From Xanthobacter dioxanivorans (GTDB taxonomy: Bacteria > Pseudomonadota > Alphaproteobacteria > Rhizobiales > Xanthobacteraceae): a stretch of DNA of 64,000 nt. Shown in pieces: positions 27,501 to 36,087 of the stretch; the first letter of the stretch is position 1, and every line of letters starts with the position of its first letter. Below the pieces are notes generated by a model. It had not been told where the DNA came from, ran no database searches, and saw only the letters and a list, made by a program, of their open reading frames with translations. The stretch spans positions 2,894,501-2,958,500 of the forward strand of contig NZ_CP063362.1 in NCBI RefSeq assembly GCF_016807805.1, given 5' to 3'. The translations under genes and the position numbers were made by a program.

Positions 27501-28622
27501 ATGCCATCGACCGCCGTGTCCGCCTTGTCGCCGCATGAATTGTCCGCATCCGACCTCGATTCCGCCGCGGCGCTCGCCGAGATCGGCAAGATCGCGGTTA
27601 CCGACCTGTCCGCCTGGGCCCGCGCCATCGACGAGGGGACTTATCCCGCCACCCTGCTGCATCGCTTCGCCGATGCCGGGGCCTTCCGCCTGCATCTCGG
27701 CGAGGGGCACCGGCTGGGCAGCGCCATCGAGGGCATGAGCCGCATCTCGGAGGTCTGCACCTCCACCGGCTTCATGGCCTGGTGCCAGAACACGCTGGTC
27801 TGGTACCTGATCAACTCCGAGAATGCGGCCGCGAAGGCAAAGTACCTCGCCGCCGCCGCCACCGGCCACGTGCTGGGCGGCACCGCGCTCTCCAATCCCA
27901 TGAAGTCCTTCTTCGGCATCGAGACGCTGAAGCTGAAGGGCACCCGGGTGGACGGGGGCTACAAGGTAAAGGGCATCCTGCCCTGGGTGTCCAACCTCGG
28001 GCCCGACCACTTCTTCGGCGCCATCTTCGCCGTCGACGGCGCCGAGCCGGTGATGGCCCTCATCGACTGCGCCGACCCGGCTGTGACGCTGAAGCCGTGC
28101 GAGCCCTTCCTCTCCATGGACGGCACCGGCACCTACGGCGTGCAGGTGCGCGATCTGTTCGTCCCCGACGACATGGTGCTGGCGCACGAGGCCATGGCCT
28201 TCGTGAAGAAGATGCGCGCCGGCTTCATCCTGCTCCAGGCCGGCATGGCCATCGGCCTCATGCGCGACGCCGTCGCCATGATGCGCGAGGTGGAGGGGCC
28301 GCTGGGCCACGTGAACCGCTTCCTGGAGACGCAGCCGGACGCCCTGGCCGAGACCCTCGCCGGCATCGAGGCGGAGGTGAACGCCCTCGCCGAGACGCCC
28401 TACGACACCAGCCCTGAATACTGGCGCCGGGTGGTCGCCGCCCGGCTCCTCGCCGGGGAGAAGAGCGTCGAGGCGGCGCACAACGCCATGCTCCATTGCG
28501 GCGCCCGCGGCTATGTGCGTGCCCACCGCTGCCAGCGCCGCCTGCGCGAGGCCTATTTCGTCGCCATCGTCACGCCGGCCACCAAGCAGCTGCGCCTGAT
28601 GCTGGACCAGATGCCGGCCTGA
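27501..28622 (+). CDS. Acyl-CoA dehydrogenase-like flavoprotein
   Basis: 373 residues with the acyl-CoA dehydrogenase fold order: an N-terminal helical domain, a middle beta domain (GGTALSNPMKSFFGIE, GGYKVKGILPWVSNLGPDHFF) and a C-terminal helical domain (AHNAMLHCGARGYVRAHRCQRRLREAYF). It retains flavin-binding features. Several relatives are FMN-dependent monooxygenases acting on sulfur or aromatic compounds rather than on CoA esters. No CoA-pathway gene is nearby. The ATG at 27501 has AGAGGGA upstream. In this context oxidation of the imported substrate is a reasonable inference. Confidence 0.78.
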   Translation: MPSTAVSALSPHELSASDLDSAAALAEIGKIAVTDLSAWARAIDEGTYPATLLHRFADAGAFRLHLGEGHRLGSAIEGMSRISEVCTSTGFMAWCQNTLVWYLINSENAAAKAKYLAAAATGHVLGGTALSNPMKSFFGIETLKLKGTRVDGGYKVKGILPWVSNLGPDHFFGAIFAVDGAEPVMALIDCADPAVTLKPCEPFLSMDGTGTYGVQVRDLFVPDDMVLAHEAMAFVKKMRAGFILLQAGMAIGLMRDAVAMMREVEGPLGHVNRFLETQPDALAETLAGIEAEVNALAETPYDTSPEYWRRVVAARLLAGEKSVEAAHNAMLHCGARGYVRAHRCQRRLREAYFVAIVTPATKQLRLMLDQMPA

Positions 28623-28715
28623 GCGCCGGCCCGCTTTCCTTCCAACACGCCGAGGGGCGCGAAGCCTCCGACCTTCCGGTTCGTTTCGTCATCCATCCTT
28701 CGAGAGGGGATTACC

Positions 28716-29579
28716 ATGAGCGCAATCCTGATTTCGCCGTCCGAGCTCTCCAAGCTGATCCTGTCCGAGCCCACGGTCGTCATCGACACGCGGAACCCGG
28801 AAAGCTATGCGGCCGGGCATGTTCCCGGCGCGGTGAACCTGCATGAGATCTTCACCTTCCTCGCCACCTCCACCCCCGAGGGCTATGCCGAGCTGCGCGA
28901 GAAGTTCGCCGACGCCTTCGGCAAGGCCGGCCTCTCGGGAAGGGAAACGGCGGTCATCTACGAGCAGTCCATGAATTCCGGCTTCGGCCAGTCCTGCCGC
29001 GGCTATTTCCTGCTCACCTTCCTGGGCTACCCCAAGATCAAGGTGCTGCACGGCGGCTTCGACGCCTGGAACGCGGTGGGCCTGCCGGTCTCCATCGACC
29101 TGCCGGAGCCGAAGGCAGCCGCCTTCCCGGTGGACGAGGCCGCCGGCGCGGTGGTCATCGACGCCGCCGCCATGCTCGCCGCAGTGGAGGATGCCGCCAT
29201 CGCCAAGCTCGACGTGCGCGACGTGGACGAGTGGATCGGCGAGAGCTCGTCCCCCTATGGCAAGGACTTCTGCCCCCGCAAGGGACGCATCCCCGGCGCC
29301 CGGTGGATCGAGTGGTACCGCATGATGAAGCCCACGGCGGACGGCCCGCGCTTCAAGTCGGCGCCCGAGATCCTGGCCGAATGCGCCACCGTGGGCATTT
29401 CACCCGACACACCCGTCTATCTCTACTGCTTCAAAGGGGCGCGGGCCTCCAACACCTTCCTCGCGCTGAAAGAGGCGGGGGTGAAGGACGTGAAGATGTA
29501 TTTTGGCTCTTGGAACGAATGGTCGCGCGATCCGGCGCTCCCCATCGAGGAGGGGCATCCGGCGGCGGCCACGGCCTGA
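28716..29579 (+). CDS. Two-domain rhodanese (sulfurtransferase)
   Basis: 287 residues with tandem rhodanese domains. The first has VVIDTRNPESYAAGHVPGAV and no clear active-site Cys, as expected. The second has KLDVRDVDEWIGESSS and the catalytic loop YLYCFKGARAS, with Cys238 as the likely persulfide carrier. Such enzymes move sulfane sulfur from thiosulfate or 3-mercaptopyruvate to cyanide or other thiols. Its place upstream of a cyanase by way of a transport operon suggests work on a C-N-S compound. No signal peptide, so cytoplasmic. Confidence 0.9.
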   Translation: MSAILISPSELSKLILSEPTVVIDTRNPESYAAGHVPGAVNLHEIFTFLATSTPEGYAELREKFADAFGKAGLSGRETAVIYEQSMNSGFGQSCRGYFLLTFLGYPKIKVLHGGFDAWNAVGLPVSIDLPEPKAAAFPVDEAAGAVVIDAAAMLAAVEDAAIAKLDVRDVDEWIGESSSPYGKDFCPRKGRIPGARWIEWYRMMKPTADGPRFKSAPEILAECATVGISPDTPVYLYCFKGARASNTFLALKEAGVKDVKMYFGSWNEWSRDPALPIEEGHPAAATA

Positions 29580-29596
29580 ACCGAAGGAGCCCCGCC

Positions 29597-30211
29597 GTGC
29601 CCGAGATTACCTGCTATTTCAGCCCGCAATCGGGCTATGCCTATCTGGGGCACGCGCGCCTCGTCGCCATCGCGCGGGCGCACGGCGCCGCCATTCTGTG
29701 GCGGCCCGTGGACATCCTGAAAGTCTTCGCCGAGGGCGGCTCCACCGCCCCGGCCAAGCAGTCGCCGGTGCGCAACGCCTATCGCAAGGTGGACATCGTG
29801 CGCTGGGCGAAGCGCGCCGGCATTTCGATCAACACCGAGCCGGCCTTCTGGCCCACCGATACGCTGCCCGCCTGCCGCCTGATCGCGGCGGCAATGCTTC
29901 AGGGCATCGATGCCACCGACCTCATCGGCGCCTGCCTCGGCGCGGTGTGGGCGCGCAACCTCCAGATTTCCGAGCGGGCCACCCTCGTCCGCCTCGCCGA
30001 CGAGGTCGGCCTCGACGGCGCGCACCTCGCCGAGCTGTCCGACAGCGTGGAGGCGGCCGAGCGGGTCGCGCGCAACACCGCGGAGGCCATAGCCGCCGGC
30101 GTGTTCGGCTCGCCCTCCTATGTGGTCGATGGGGAGCTCTATTTCGGCCAGGACCGGCTGGACTTCCTCGCCGAGGCGCTGGCCGGGGCACCGGCGGAGG
30201 CGGCGCAATGA
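29597..30211 (+). CDS. 2-hydroxychromene-2-carboxylate isomerase/kappa-GST-like DsbA-fold protein
   Basis: 204 residues of the DsbA-like thioredoxin family. The N-terminal CYFSPQSGYAYLGHARL matches the glutathione-site region of HCCA isomerases, with Ser where DsbA has CxxC. The C-terminal GVFGSPSYVVDGELYFGQDRL is the usual cis-Pro and substrate region. It would bind glutathione and isomerise or transfer a glutathione-linked substrate. The GTG start at 29597 follows GGAG; the frame upstream belongs to the rhodanese gene. It overlaps the next gene by ATGA. Confidence 0.85.
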   Translation: MPEITCYFSPQSGYAYLGHARLVAIARAHGAAILWRPVDILKVFAEGGSTAPAKQSPVRNAYRKVDIVRWAKRAGISINTEPAFWPTDTLPACRLIAAAMLQGIDATDLIGACLGAVWARNLQISERATLVRLADEVGLDGAHLAELSDSVEAAERVARNTAEAIAAGVFGSPSYVVDGELYFGQDRLDFLAEALAGAPAEAAQ

Positions 30212-31386
30212 GCGCGCCCGTGGTCATCGTCGGCGCGGGGCAGGCGGCGGCCCAGGCCGTCACCTCCCTGAAGGCGGAAGGGTATGCCGGCGACATCGTG
30301 GTGCTCGGCGACGAGCCGTATCTGCCCTACCAGCGCCCGCCTCTGTCGAAGGCCTATCTCGGCGACGAGATGACCGAGGACCGGCTGGAGCTGAAGGCAC
30401 CGAAATTCTATGCGGATGCGGGCGCGCAGGTGCGCACTGGCGTCCGTGTCGCCCGCATCCATCCGGCCGAGAAGCGGGTGGATCTGGCCGATGGATCACA
30501 CCTCACCTACGGCGCGCTGCTGATCGCCACCGGCACCCGCGCCCGCGCGTTGCCGGTGCCGGGGGCGGACTTGCCGGGGGTCTTCTCCATCCGCTCCATC
30601 GACGACGTGAAGCACTTCCGCGCCGCGGCCCTGCCGGGGGCGAGGCTGGTGATCATCGGCGGCGGCTATATCGGCCTCGAGGTGGCGGCCAAGGCGCGCA
30701 AGCTCGGCCTGGACGTGAGCGTGGTGGAAGGCCAGGAGCGGCTGCTCGCCCGCGTCGCCTGCGCCACCATCTCGGATTTCGCCCGTGACCTGCATGTAGG
30801 CCATGGCGTCGCCGTGCTCACCGGCATGGGGGTGACGCGGATCACCGGCACCGACCGGGTGACCGGCGTGGAACTGGCGGACGGGCGGATCCTGCCGGCG
30901 GACCTCGTGCTGTCCGCCGTGGGCGCGGTGCCCAATGCGGAACTGGCCACGGAGGCCGGCATCGCCCTGGAGAACGGCATCCGGGTGGACGCGGCGACGC
31001 GCACCAGCGCGCCCGACATTTACGCTGCCGGGGATGTTGCCTCCTTTCCAAGCACTCTGTACGGGCGTCGTGTACGCCTGGAATCCGTGCAGAATGCCAT
31101 CGACCAGGCCAAGTCTGCCGCAAAAACAATCACCGGGAGTACGGTTGCATACGATCCGGTGCCGTGGTTCTGGTCCGACCAATATGATGTGAAGCTTCAG
31201 ATCGCCGGCCTCCTGGACGGCTTCGACCGTACCGAATGCGAGGGCGACATCGCAGCCGGTCGCTTCTGCGTGCGGTATTTCGCGGGGGATCGCCTGCTCG
31301 CGGTCTGCTCCGTCAACGACCCCAAGAGCCACATGCTGGCCCGCAAGGCGCTGGTCGCGCCACCACCCCTGCCCGTGCCCGGGTAG
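30208..31386 (+). CDS. FAD-dependent ferredoxin/rubredoxin reductase-type oxidoreductase
   Basis: 392 residues. The FAD motif GAGQAAAQAV lies at the N-terminus, the NAD(P)H motif GGGYIGLEVA at about residues 150-160, and the second FAD motif DIYAAGDVASFP near residue 275. The C-terminal reductase domain follows (WFWSDQYDVKLQIAG). This is the rhodocoxin/putidaredoxin-reductase type that feeds electrons to a ferredoxin for P450 or Rieske oxygenases. No ferredoxin or oxygenase lies nearby, so it may serve the flavoprotein upstream. It is translationally coupled to the isomerase gene. Confidence 0.9.
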   Translation: MSAPVVIVGAGQAAAQAVTSLKAEGYAGDIVVLGDEPYLPYQRPPLSKAYLGDEMTEDRLELKAPKFYADAGAQVRTGVRVARIHPAEKRVDLADGSHLTYGALLIATGTRARALPVPGADLPGVFSIRSIDDVKHFRAAALPGARLVIIGGGYIGLEVAAKARKLGLDVSVVEGQERLLARVACATISDFARDLHVGHGVAVLTGMGVTRITGTDRVTGVELADGRILPADLVLSAVGAVPNAELATEAGIALENGIRVDAATRTSAPDIYAAGDVASFPSTLYGRRVRLESVQNAIDQAKSAAKTITGSTVAYDPVPWFWSDQYDVKLQIAGLLDGFDRTECEGDIAAGRFCVRYFAGDRLLAVCSVNDPKSHMLARKALVAPPPLPVPG

Positions 31387-31450
31387 GGGTGGCACGGCCA
31401 TTGCCCTTCCATAGCGTCATCCACCCGAAATTTCCGCACGGAGAGCCCTG

Positions 31451-32815
31451 ATGTCGATGTTCTCGAACCCGTTCTCGCTGAAGTCGAAGCTCGGCCGCTG
31501 CCTGTGCGGGCGCCATGCGACGCCGGACGAGCATGCCGCGGCGGAGCGGGCGGCCGGGCTCGGCGACGAGGCGCGCTATCGCGACGTGGTGGCCTCGGGC
31601 CTCATGCGGGCGCTGTTCCCCAATGACATGAAGCGCAGGGCCTTCCTGAAGGCAGTGGGCGCCTCCACGGCGGCGGCGGCGGTCGCCACCTTCTTCCCGC
31701 TGGATGCGGCCACCGAGGCCTTCGCCGCCACCGGCAAGCCGGAGAAGACCGACCTCAAGGTGGGCTTCATCCCCATCACCTGCGCCACCCCCATCATCAT
31801 GGCGCATCCCATGGGCTTCTATACCAAGCACGGCCTCAACGTGGAGGTGGTGAAGACCGCCGGCTGGGCGGTGATCCGGGACAAGACCATCAACAAGGAA
31901 TATGACGCCGCCCACATGCTGGCGCCCATGCCGCTCGCCATCTCGCAGGGGCTGGGCTCCAACCCGATCCCGTTCGTGGCGGCGGCCATCGAGAACATCA
32001 ACGGCCAGTCCTTCACCCTCGGCATCAAGCACAAGGACAAGATGGACGTGAAGTCGTGGAAGGGCATGAAGCTCGCCATTCCCTACGACTTCTCCATGCA
32101 CAATTACCTGCTGCGCTACCTTTTGGCGGAGAACGGCATCGATCCGGACACCGACGTGCAGCTGCGCGTGGTGCCGCCGCCGGAGATGGTGGCGAACCTG
32201 CGGGCCGAGAACATCGACGGCTTCCTCGCCCCGGACAATGTGGCCCAGCGCGCCGTGTTCGATGGCGTCGGCTTCATCCATTCCCTGTCGAAAACCATGT
32301 GGGATGGCCATCCCTGCTGCTCGTTCGCGGCCAGCAAGGAGTTCATCGCCACCATGCCCAACACCTATGCGGCGCTGCTGCGGGCCATCGTGGACGCCAC
32401 CGGCTACGCCTCGAAGGCGGAGAACCGCAAGGCCATCGCCGAGGCCATCGCCCCGGCCGCCTATCTCAACGCGCCCCCGGTGGTGCTGGAGCAGGTGCTG
32501 GTGGGCAAGTATGCCGACGGCCTCGGCAACATCAAGGACGACCCCAAGCGCGTCGATTTCGATCCCTTCCCGTGGGATTCGTTCGCCGTGTGGATGCTGA
32601 CCCAGATGAAGCGCTGGGGGCAGATCAAGGGCGAGGTGGACTACCAGAGCGTGGCCAACCAGGTGTTCCTCGCCACCGACGCGGCCAAGGTGATGAAGGA
32701 GATGGGGCTGACCCCGCCCGCCACCACTTCCAAGTCGTTCTCGGTGATGGGCAAGGTGTTCGATCCGCAAAAGCCCGCGGAATACGTCGCCTCCTTCGCC
32801 ATCAAGCGGAGCTGA
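31451..32815 (+). CDS. NrtA/CynA-family ABC transporter substrate-binding protein
   Basis: 454 residues. An N-terminal extension carries CLCGRHATPDEHAAAE, typical of NrtA/CynA-like proteins. It is followed by a Tat-type export signal (MKRRAFLKAVGAS, near residues 60-72) and the periplasmic binding domain (LKVGFIPITCATPIIMAHPMGFY). Family members bind nitrate, nitrite, bicarbonate or cyanate. With cyanase in the same cluster, cyanate or a related small anion is the likely ligand. ACGGAGAG precedes the ATG at 31451. It is the first gene of the transporter trio. Confidence 0.88.
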   Translation: MSMFSNPFSLKSKLGRCLCGRHATPDEHAAAERAAGLGDEARYRDVVASGLMRALFPNDMKRRAFLKAVGASTAAAAVATFFPLDAATEAFAATGKPEKTDLKVGFIPITCATPIIMAHPMGFYTKHGLNVEVVKTAGWAVIRDKTINKEYDAAHMLAPMPLAISQGLGSNPIPFVAAAIENINGQSFTLGIKHKDKMDVKSWKGMKLAIPYDFSMHNYLLRYLLAENGIDPDTDVQLRVVPPPEMVANLRAENIDGFLAPDNVAQRAVFDGVGFIHSLSKTMWDGHPCCSFAASKEFIATMPNTYAALLRAIVDATGYASKAENRKAIAEAIAPAAYLNAPPVVLEQVLVGKYADGLGNIKDDPKRVDFDPFPWDSFAVWMLTQMKRWGQIKGEVDYQSVANQVFLATDAAKVMKEMGLTPPATTSKSFSVMGKVFDPQKPAEYVASFAIKRS

Positions 32816-32819
32816 CGTG

Positions 32820-33659
32820 ATGAAGAGCCTCGGCCTGCGCGCCGGTTTTCTCTCGGTGCTGCTGTTCGTCGCCTTCTGCGCGCTCTGGCAGATCGCCGTC
32901 ACCCCGGGCGCGAGCTCGGGGCCGGCGCTGGATCCGGAATATGCCAAGCTCATGGGCATCCAGACGGTCGGGGCGAAGTCCGCCATGCCGGGGCCGCTCG
33001 ACGTGGCGCAAAAGCTCTGGGACAACCTGAAGCGGCCCTTCTACGACAACGGGCCGAACGACAAGGGGCTCGGCCTCCAGCTGCTCTATTCCATCGGCCG
33101 GGTGGCGCTCGGCTATACGATCGCCGTGCTGGTGGCGGTGCCGGTGGGCTTTCTCATCGGCATGTCGCCGCTCGCCTACCGGGCGCTGGACCCGTTCATC
33201 CAGGTGCTCAAGCCCATCTCGCCCCTGGCCTGGATGCCGCTCGCCCTCTACACCATCAAGGATTCGTCCCTCTCGGCCATCTTCGTCATCTTCATCTGCT
33301 CGGTCTGGCCCATGCTCATCAACACCGCCTTCGGGGTGGGAGCGGTGCGCAAGGAATGGCTCAACGTCGCCCGCACGCTGGAAGTCGGGCCGTGGCGGCG
33401 GGCCTTCACGGTGATCCTGCCGGCGGCGGCGCCCACCATCCTCACCGGCATGCGCATCTCCATCGGCATCGCCTGGCTCGTCATCGTGGCGGCGGAGATG
33501 CTCGTGGGCGGCACCGGCATCGGCTATTTCGTGTGGAACGAATGGAACAACCTCTCCATCGCCAATGTCATCGTGGGCATCCTGCTCATCGGCGTCGTCG
33601 GCATGGTGCTCGACTTGATCCTGGCGCGCCTGCAGCGCCGCGTCACCTTCCCGGAGTGA
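32820..33659 (+). CDS. NrtB/CynB-family ABC transporter permease
   Basis: 279 residues (280 if the GTG directly before is used). One N-terminal membrane segment, a periplasmic loop and five further helices are visible. The EAA-type loop reads EWLNVARTLEVGPWRRAFTVILPAAAPTILTGMR. It forms the inner-membrane channel with the adjacent ATPase. I prefer the ATG at 32820 because the GGAG at 32808-32811 is then eight bases upstream. It follows the binding-protein gene by 4 bp. Confidence 0.92.
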   Translation: MKSLGLRAGFLSVLLFVAFCALWQIAVTPGASSGPALDPEYAKLMGIQTVGAKSAMPGPLDVAQKLWDNLKRPFYDNGPNDKGLGLQLLYSIGRVALGYTIAVLVAVPVGFLIGMSPLAYRALDPFIQVLKPISPLAWMPLALYTIKDSSLSAIFVIFICSVWPMLINTAFGVGAVRKEWLNVARTLEVGPWRRAFTVILPAAAPTILTGMRISIGIAWLVIVAAEMLVGGTGIGYFVWNEWNNLSIANVIVGILLIGVVGMVLDLILARLQRRVTFPE

Positions 33660-33664
33660 GCGCC

Positions 33665-34582
33665 GTGGCCGAGAGCGACCCCAAATTCATCTCCATCGAG
33701 GGCATCGCCCGGCGCTATCCGGCGCCGGGGGGCGGGGCCACCACCATCTTCGAGAACCTGTGGCTCCAGGTGCCGCGCGGCGCGTTCGTCTGCATCATCG
33801 GCCATTCGGGGTGCGGCAAGACGAGCGTGCTCAACATCCTCGCCGGGTTGGAGCAGCCCTCGGACGGCGTGGTGGTGGTGGACGGGCAGGCCATCTCCGG
33901 CCCCAGCCTCGACCGTGCCGTCATCTTCCAGGGCCACGCGCTGCTGCCGTGGCGGAGCGTACTCGGCAACGTGGCCTATGCCGTCTCTTCCCGCTGGCGC
34001 AAGGCGTCCCGCGCCGAGGTGGAGGAGCGGGCGAAACGCTGCATCGACCTCGTCGGACTCAGGGGCAGCGAGCACAAGAAGCCGGCGGAGCTCTCCGGCG
34101 GCATGCGCCAGCGGGTGGGCATCGCCCGCGCGCTGTCCATCGAGCCCAAGATCATGCTCATGGACGAGCCGTTCTCGGCCCTCGACGCGCTCACCCGCGG
34201 CACCCTGCAGGACGAGGTGCGGCGCATCTGCACGTCCACCGGGCAGACGGTGGTGATGATCACCCATGACGTGGACGAGGCCATCTACCTCGCCGACAAG
34301 ATCGTGCTCATGACCAACGGCCCGGAGGCCATGGTCGCCGAGGTGGTCGAGAACCCGCTGCCGGCCGCGCGCGCCCGCGATACCATTCATCGCGAGCCGG
34401 ACTACTACACGGTGCGCAATCACCTGGTGGATTTCCTCGTCGCCCGCAGCCGCACCTTCAGGGACGAGAAGCCGCAGGACTACGACCCGCGCCATCCGCC
34501 GCAGGTGCGCCTCGGCGCGGCGCCAGAGCCGCCGCCCGCCAATACCATCCCCTTCCCGGCGCTCGCCAAGGGACGTGAGTGA
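33665..34582 (+). CDS. NrtD/CynD-family ABC transporter ATP-binding protein
   Basis: 305 residues. Walker A GHSGCGKTS is near residue 46, the signature ELSGGMRQRVGIARAL near 145, Walker B IMLMDEPFSALD near 165 and the H-loop ITHDVDEAIYLADKIV near 200. The C-terminal tail of about 50 residues is Pro-rich. Start is GTG at 33665, 5 bp after the permease stop. Its stop codon lies inside a 14-bp tandem repeat, which suggests that the C-terminus has been remodelled recently. Confidence 0.92.
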   Translation: MAESDPKFISIEGIARRYPAPGGGATTIFENLWLQVPRGAFVCIIGHSGCGKTSVLNILAGLEQPSDGVVVVDGQAISGPSLDRAVIFQGHALLPWRSVLGNVAYAVSSRWRKASRAEVEERAKRCIDLVGLRGSEHKKPAELSGGMRQRVGIARALSIEPKIMLMDEPFSALDALTRGTLQDEVRRICTSTGQTVVMITHDVDEAIYLADKIVLMTNGPEAMVAEVVENPLPAARARDTIHREPDYYTVRNHLVDFLVARSRTFRDEKPQDYDPRHPPQVRLGAAPEPPPANTIPFPALAKGRE

Positions 34583-34612
34583 ACGGACGTGAGTGAAGGG
34601 ACGCGAGTGAGC
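34571..34612 (+). repeat. Three tandem 14-bp repeats at the end of the ATPase gene
   Basis: Units GGACGTGAGTGAAC (34571-34584), GGACGTGAGTGAAG (34585-34598) and GGACGCGAGTGAGC (34599-34612), then a partial unit. Each holds GAGTGA, and the first provides the stop codon of the ATPase gene. The array sits between the transporter and cynS and may vary in copy number. Confidence 0.75.
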
Positions 34613-34676
34613 GGACGGGCGCGTGAGGCAGCCGGCCGGCCCATCGATCGACTGACAAGAGTGGAGAAAAGACCCA

Positions 34677-35165
34677 ATGAAGCGCGAAGAACTCACCGAG
34701 AAGATCCTCGACATCAAGCGCGAGAAGGGCTGGACCTGGAAGTATATCTGCGAGGAGATCGGCGGCATGTCGCCGGTCCTTGTGGTCGGCGCGCTGCTCG
34801 GCCAGATGAAGCTGGTGAAGCCGCTGGCGGCGAAGGCCGCCGCCCTGTTCTCCCTCTCGGAGGTCGAGGAGCGCATGCTGAACGAGGTGCCCATGCGCGG
34901 CGCCGGCACGCCCATGCCGCCCACCGACCCGCTGATCTACCGCTTCTACGAGCTGGTGATGGTGAACGGGCCGGCCTGGAAGGCGCTGATCGAGGAGGAG
35001 TTCGGCGACGGCATCATGTCCGCCATCGATTTCAACATGGAGATGGTGCGCGAGCCCAATCCCAAGGGTGATCGGGTGCAGATCACCATGTCCGGCAAGT
35101 TCCTGCCCTACAAGTATTACGGCAACGAGCAGGGCATCCCCGACTACGGCTTCAAGGAGAGCTGA
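34677..35165 (+). CDS. cynS: Cyanate hydratase (cyanase)
   Basis: 162 residues. It catalyses the bicarbonate-dependent breakdown of cyanate to ammonia and CO2. The N-terminal helix-turn-helix-like domain is followed by the catalytic domain. Arg89 and Glu92 (IYRFYEL) and Ser115 (GIMSAIDF) align with R96, E99 and S122 of E. coli CynS with a constant offset of seven, so it should be active. GGAGAAAAG lies upstream of the ATG. It is the last gene of the cluster and gives the best clue to the pathway end product. Confidence 0.97.
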   Translation: MKREELTEKILDIKREKGWTWKYICEEIGGMSPVLVVGALLGQMKLVKPLAAKAAALFSLSEVEERMLNEVPMRGAGTPMPPTDPLIYRFYELVMVNGPAWKALIEEEFGDGIMSAIDFNMEMVREPNPKGDRVQITMSGKFLPYKYYGNEQGIPDYGFKES

Positions 35166-35214
35166 GGGCGGGTTGGAAATTCGACCGGCGCCTTTGGCCC
35201 GTGCCACCGACCGA

Positions 35215-35245
35215 CCGTCATGCCCGGGCTTGTCCCGGGCATCCA
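35215..35245. repeat. Dispersed stem-loop repeat, second exact copy
   Basis: 31 bp identical to 11622-11652: stem TGCCCGGG, loop CTTGT, stem CCCGGGCA with conserved flanks. It lies downstream of cynS and may act as its 3' structure. It is a REP-like dispersed unit. Confidence 0.75.
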
Positions 35246-35336
35246 TGCGCGGCCGCCGGCAAGACACGGGGGGCCTGTCGGAGCGGAGCTGAACCTTTTT
35301 CCCGGCTGGCCCCGAGGCCGCCGGGCGGCGGCGTTC

Positions 35337-35900
35337 TCAGAACCGCGTCACCACCTGCGACAGATCGGGGCGCGGGCGGTCCTCCAGCTTCTGGGTGGCG
35401 GTGCCCATGTAGATGAAGCCGACGATGCGCTCGTCGGCGGCGAGGCCGAGGGCGGCGCGGGCATCGGCGTCATAGGCCGGCCACTCGCTGATCCAGGTGG
35501 CGCCGTAGCCCAGGGCGGCGGCGGCGAGCAGCATGTTCTGGCAGCAGGCGGCGGCGGACATGAGCTGCTCGAACTCCGGGATCTTCACGTGGGGCGCCGC
35601 GCGCGAAATCACCGCCACCACCACCGGGGCGCGCAGGAAGCGGCCGGCCTCGTCCTCCAGGCGCTTGTCCGGTGTGGCGGGATCGGCCGCCTTCAGCACC
35701 TGCGCCAGGGCGGCGCCGGCGCGGGCACGGCCGTCGGCCTCCAGAACGAGGAAGCGCCACGGCGTGAGCTTGCCGTGGTCCGGCACGCGGGCGGCGATGG
35801 TGAGGATGGTGTCGAGGTCGGCGCCGGAGGGGCCAGGCTCCACCAGGTCGATGATGCGGGAGGAACGGCGGGTGGCGAGCAGGTCGAGGGCATCGGGCAT
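35337..35900 (-). CDS. Nitroreductase family protein
   Basis: 187 residues of the FMN-dependent nitroreductase fold, close to the YdjA/short type. FMN-binding features are the N-terminal LLATRRSSR, then PDHGKLTPWRFLV, and the C-terminal GYGATWISEW with DERIVGFIYMGT. The ATG at 35898-35900 gives the standard start; the longer upstream open frame is not family-like. The substrate (nitro compound, quinone or flavin) is unknown. It ends convergent to the cynS side. Confidence 0.88.
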   Translation of the reverse strand: MPDALDLLATRRSSRIIDLVEPGPSGADLDTILTIAARVPDHGKLTPWRFLVLEADGRARAGAALAQVLKAADPATPDKRLEDEAGRFLRAPVVVAVISRAAPHVKIPEFEQLMSAAACCQNMLLAAAALGYGATWISEWPAYDADARAALGLAADERIVGFIYMGTATQKLEDRPRPDLSQVVTRF

Positions 35901-36037
35901 CGTGGAAAAGCTCTTGCAAGAAAGGGGAGACGACAAGGAAAGGCGCGGCGGGCGCTCCTCTCTATAATGGCAAGCGCACCGCGTTTGAACCGCCGCCCGG
36001 CTTTCCGCTCCGGCAGGCGGGCGCGCTGATCCCGGCG

Positions 36038-36067
36038 TGAATCCGCCCTGACTTGAATCCGCCCTGA
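36038..36067 (+). repeat. Tandem duplication upstream of the secreted protein gene
   Basis: TGAATCCGCCCTGA occurs at 36038-36051 and 36054-36067 (16-bp period), 20 bp before the start codon. It lies in the presumed leader and could be a small regulatory or structural duplication. Confidence 0.5.
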
Positions 36068-36087
36068 ATTTTGTGCAGGTGAGATGA

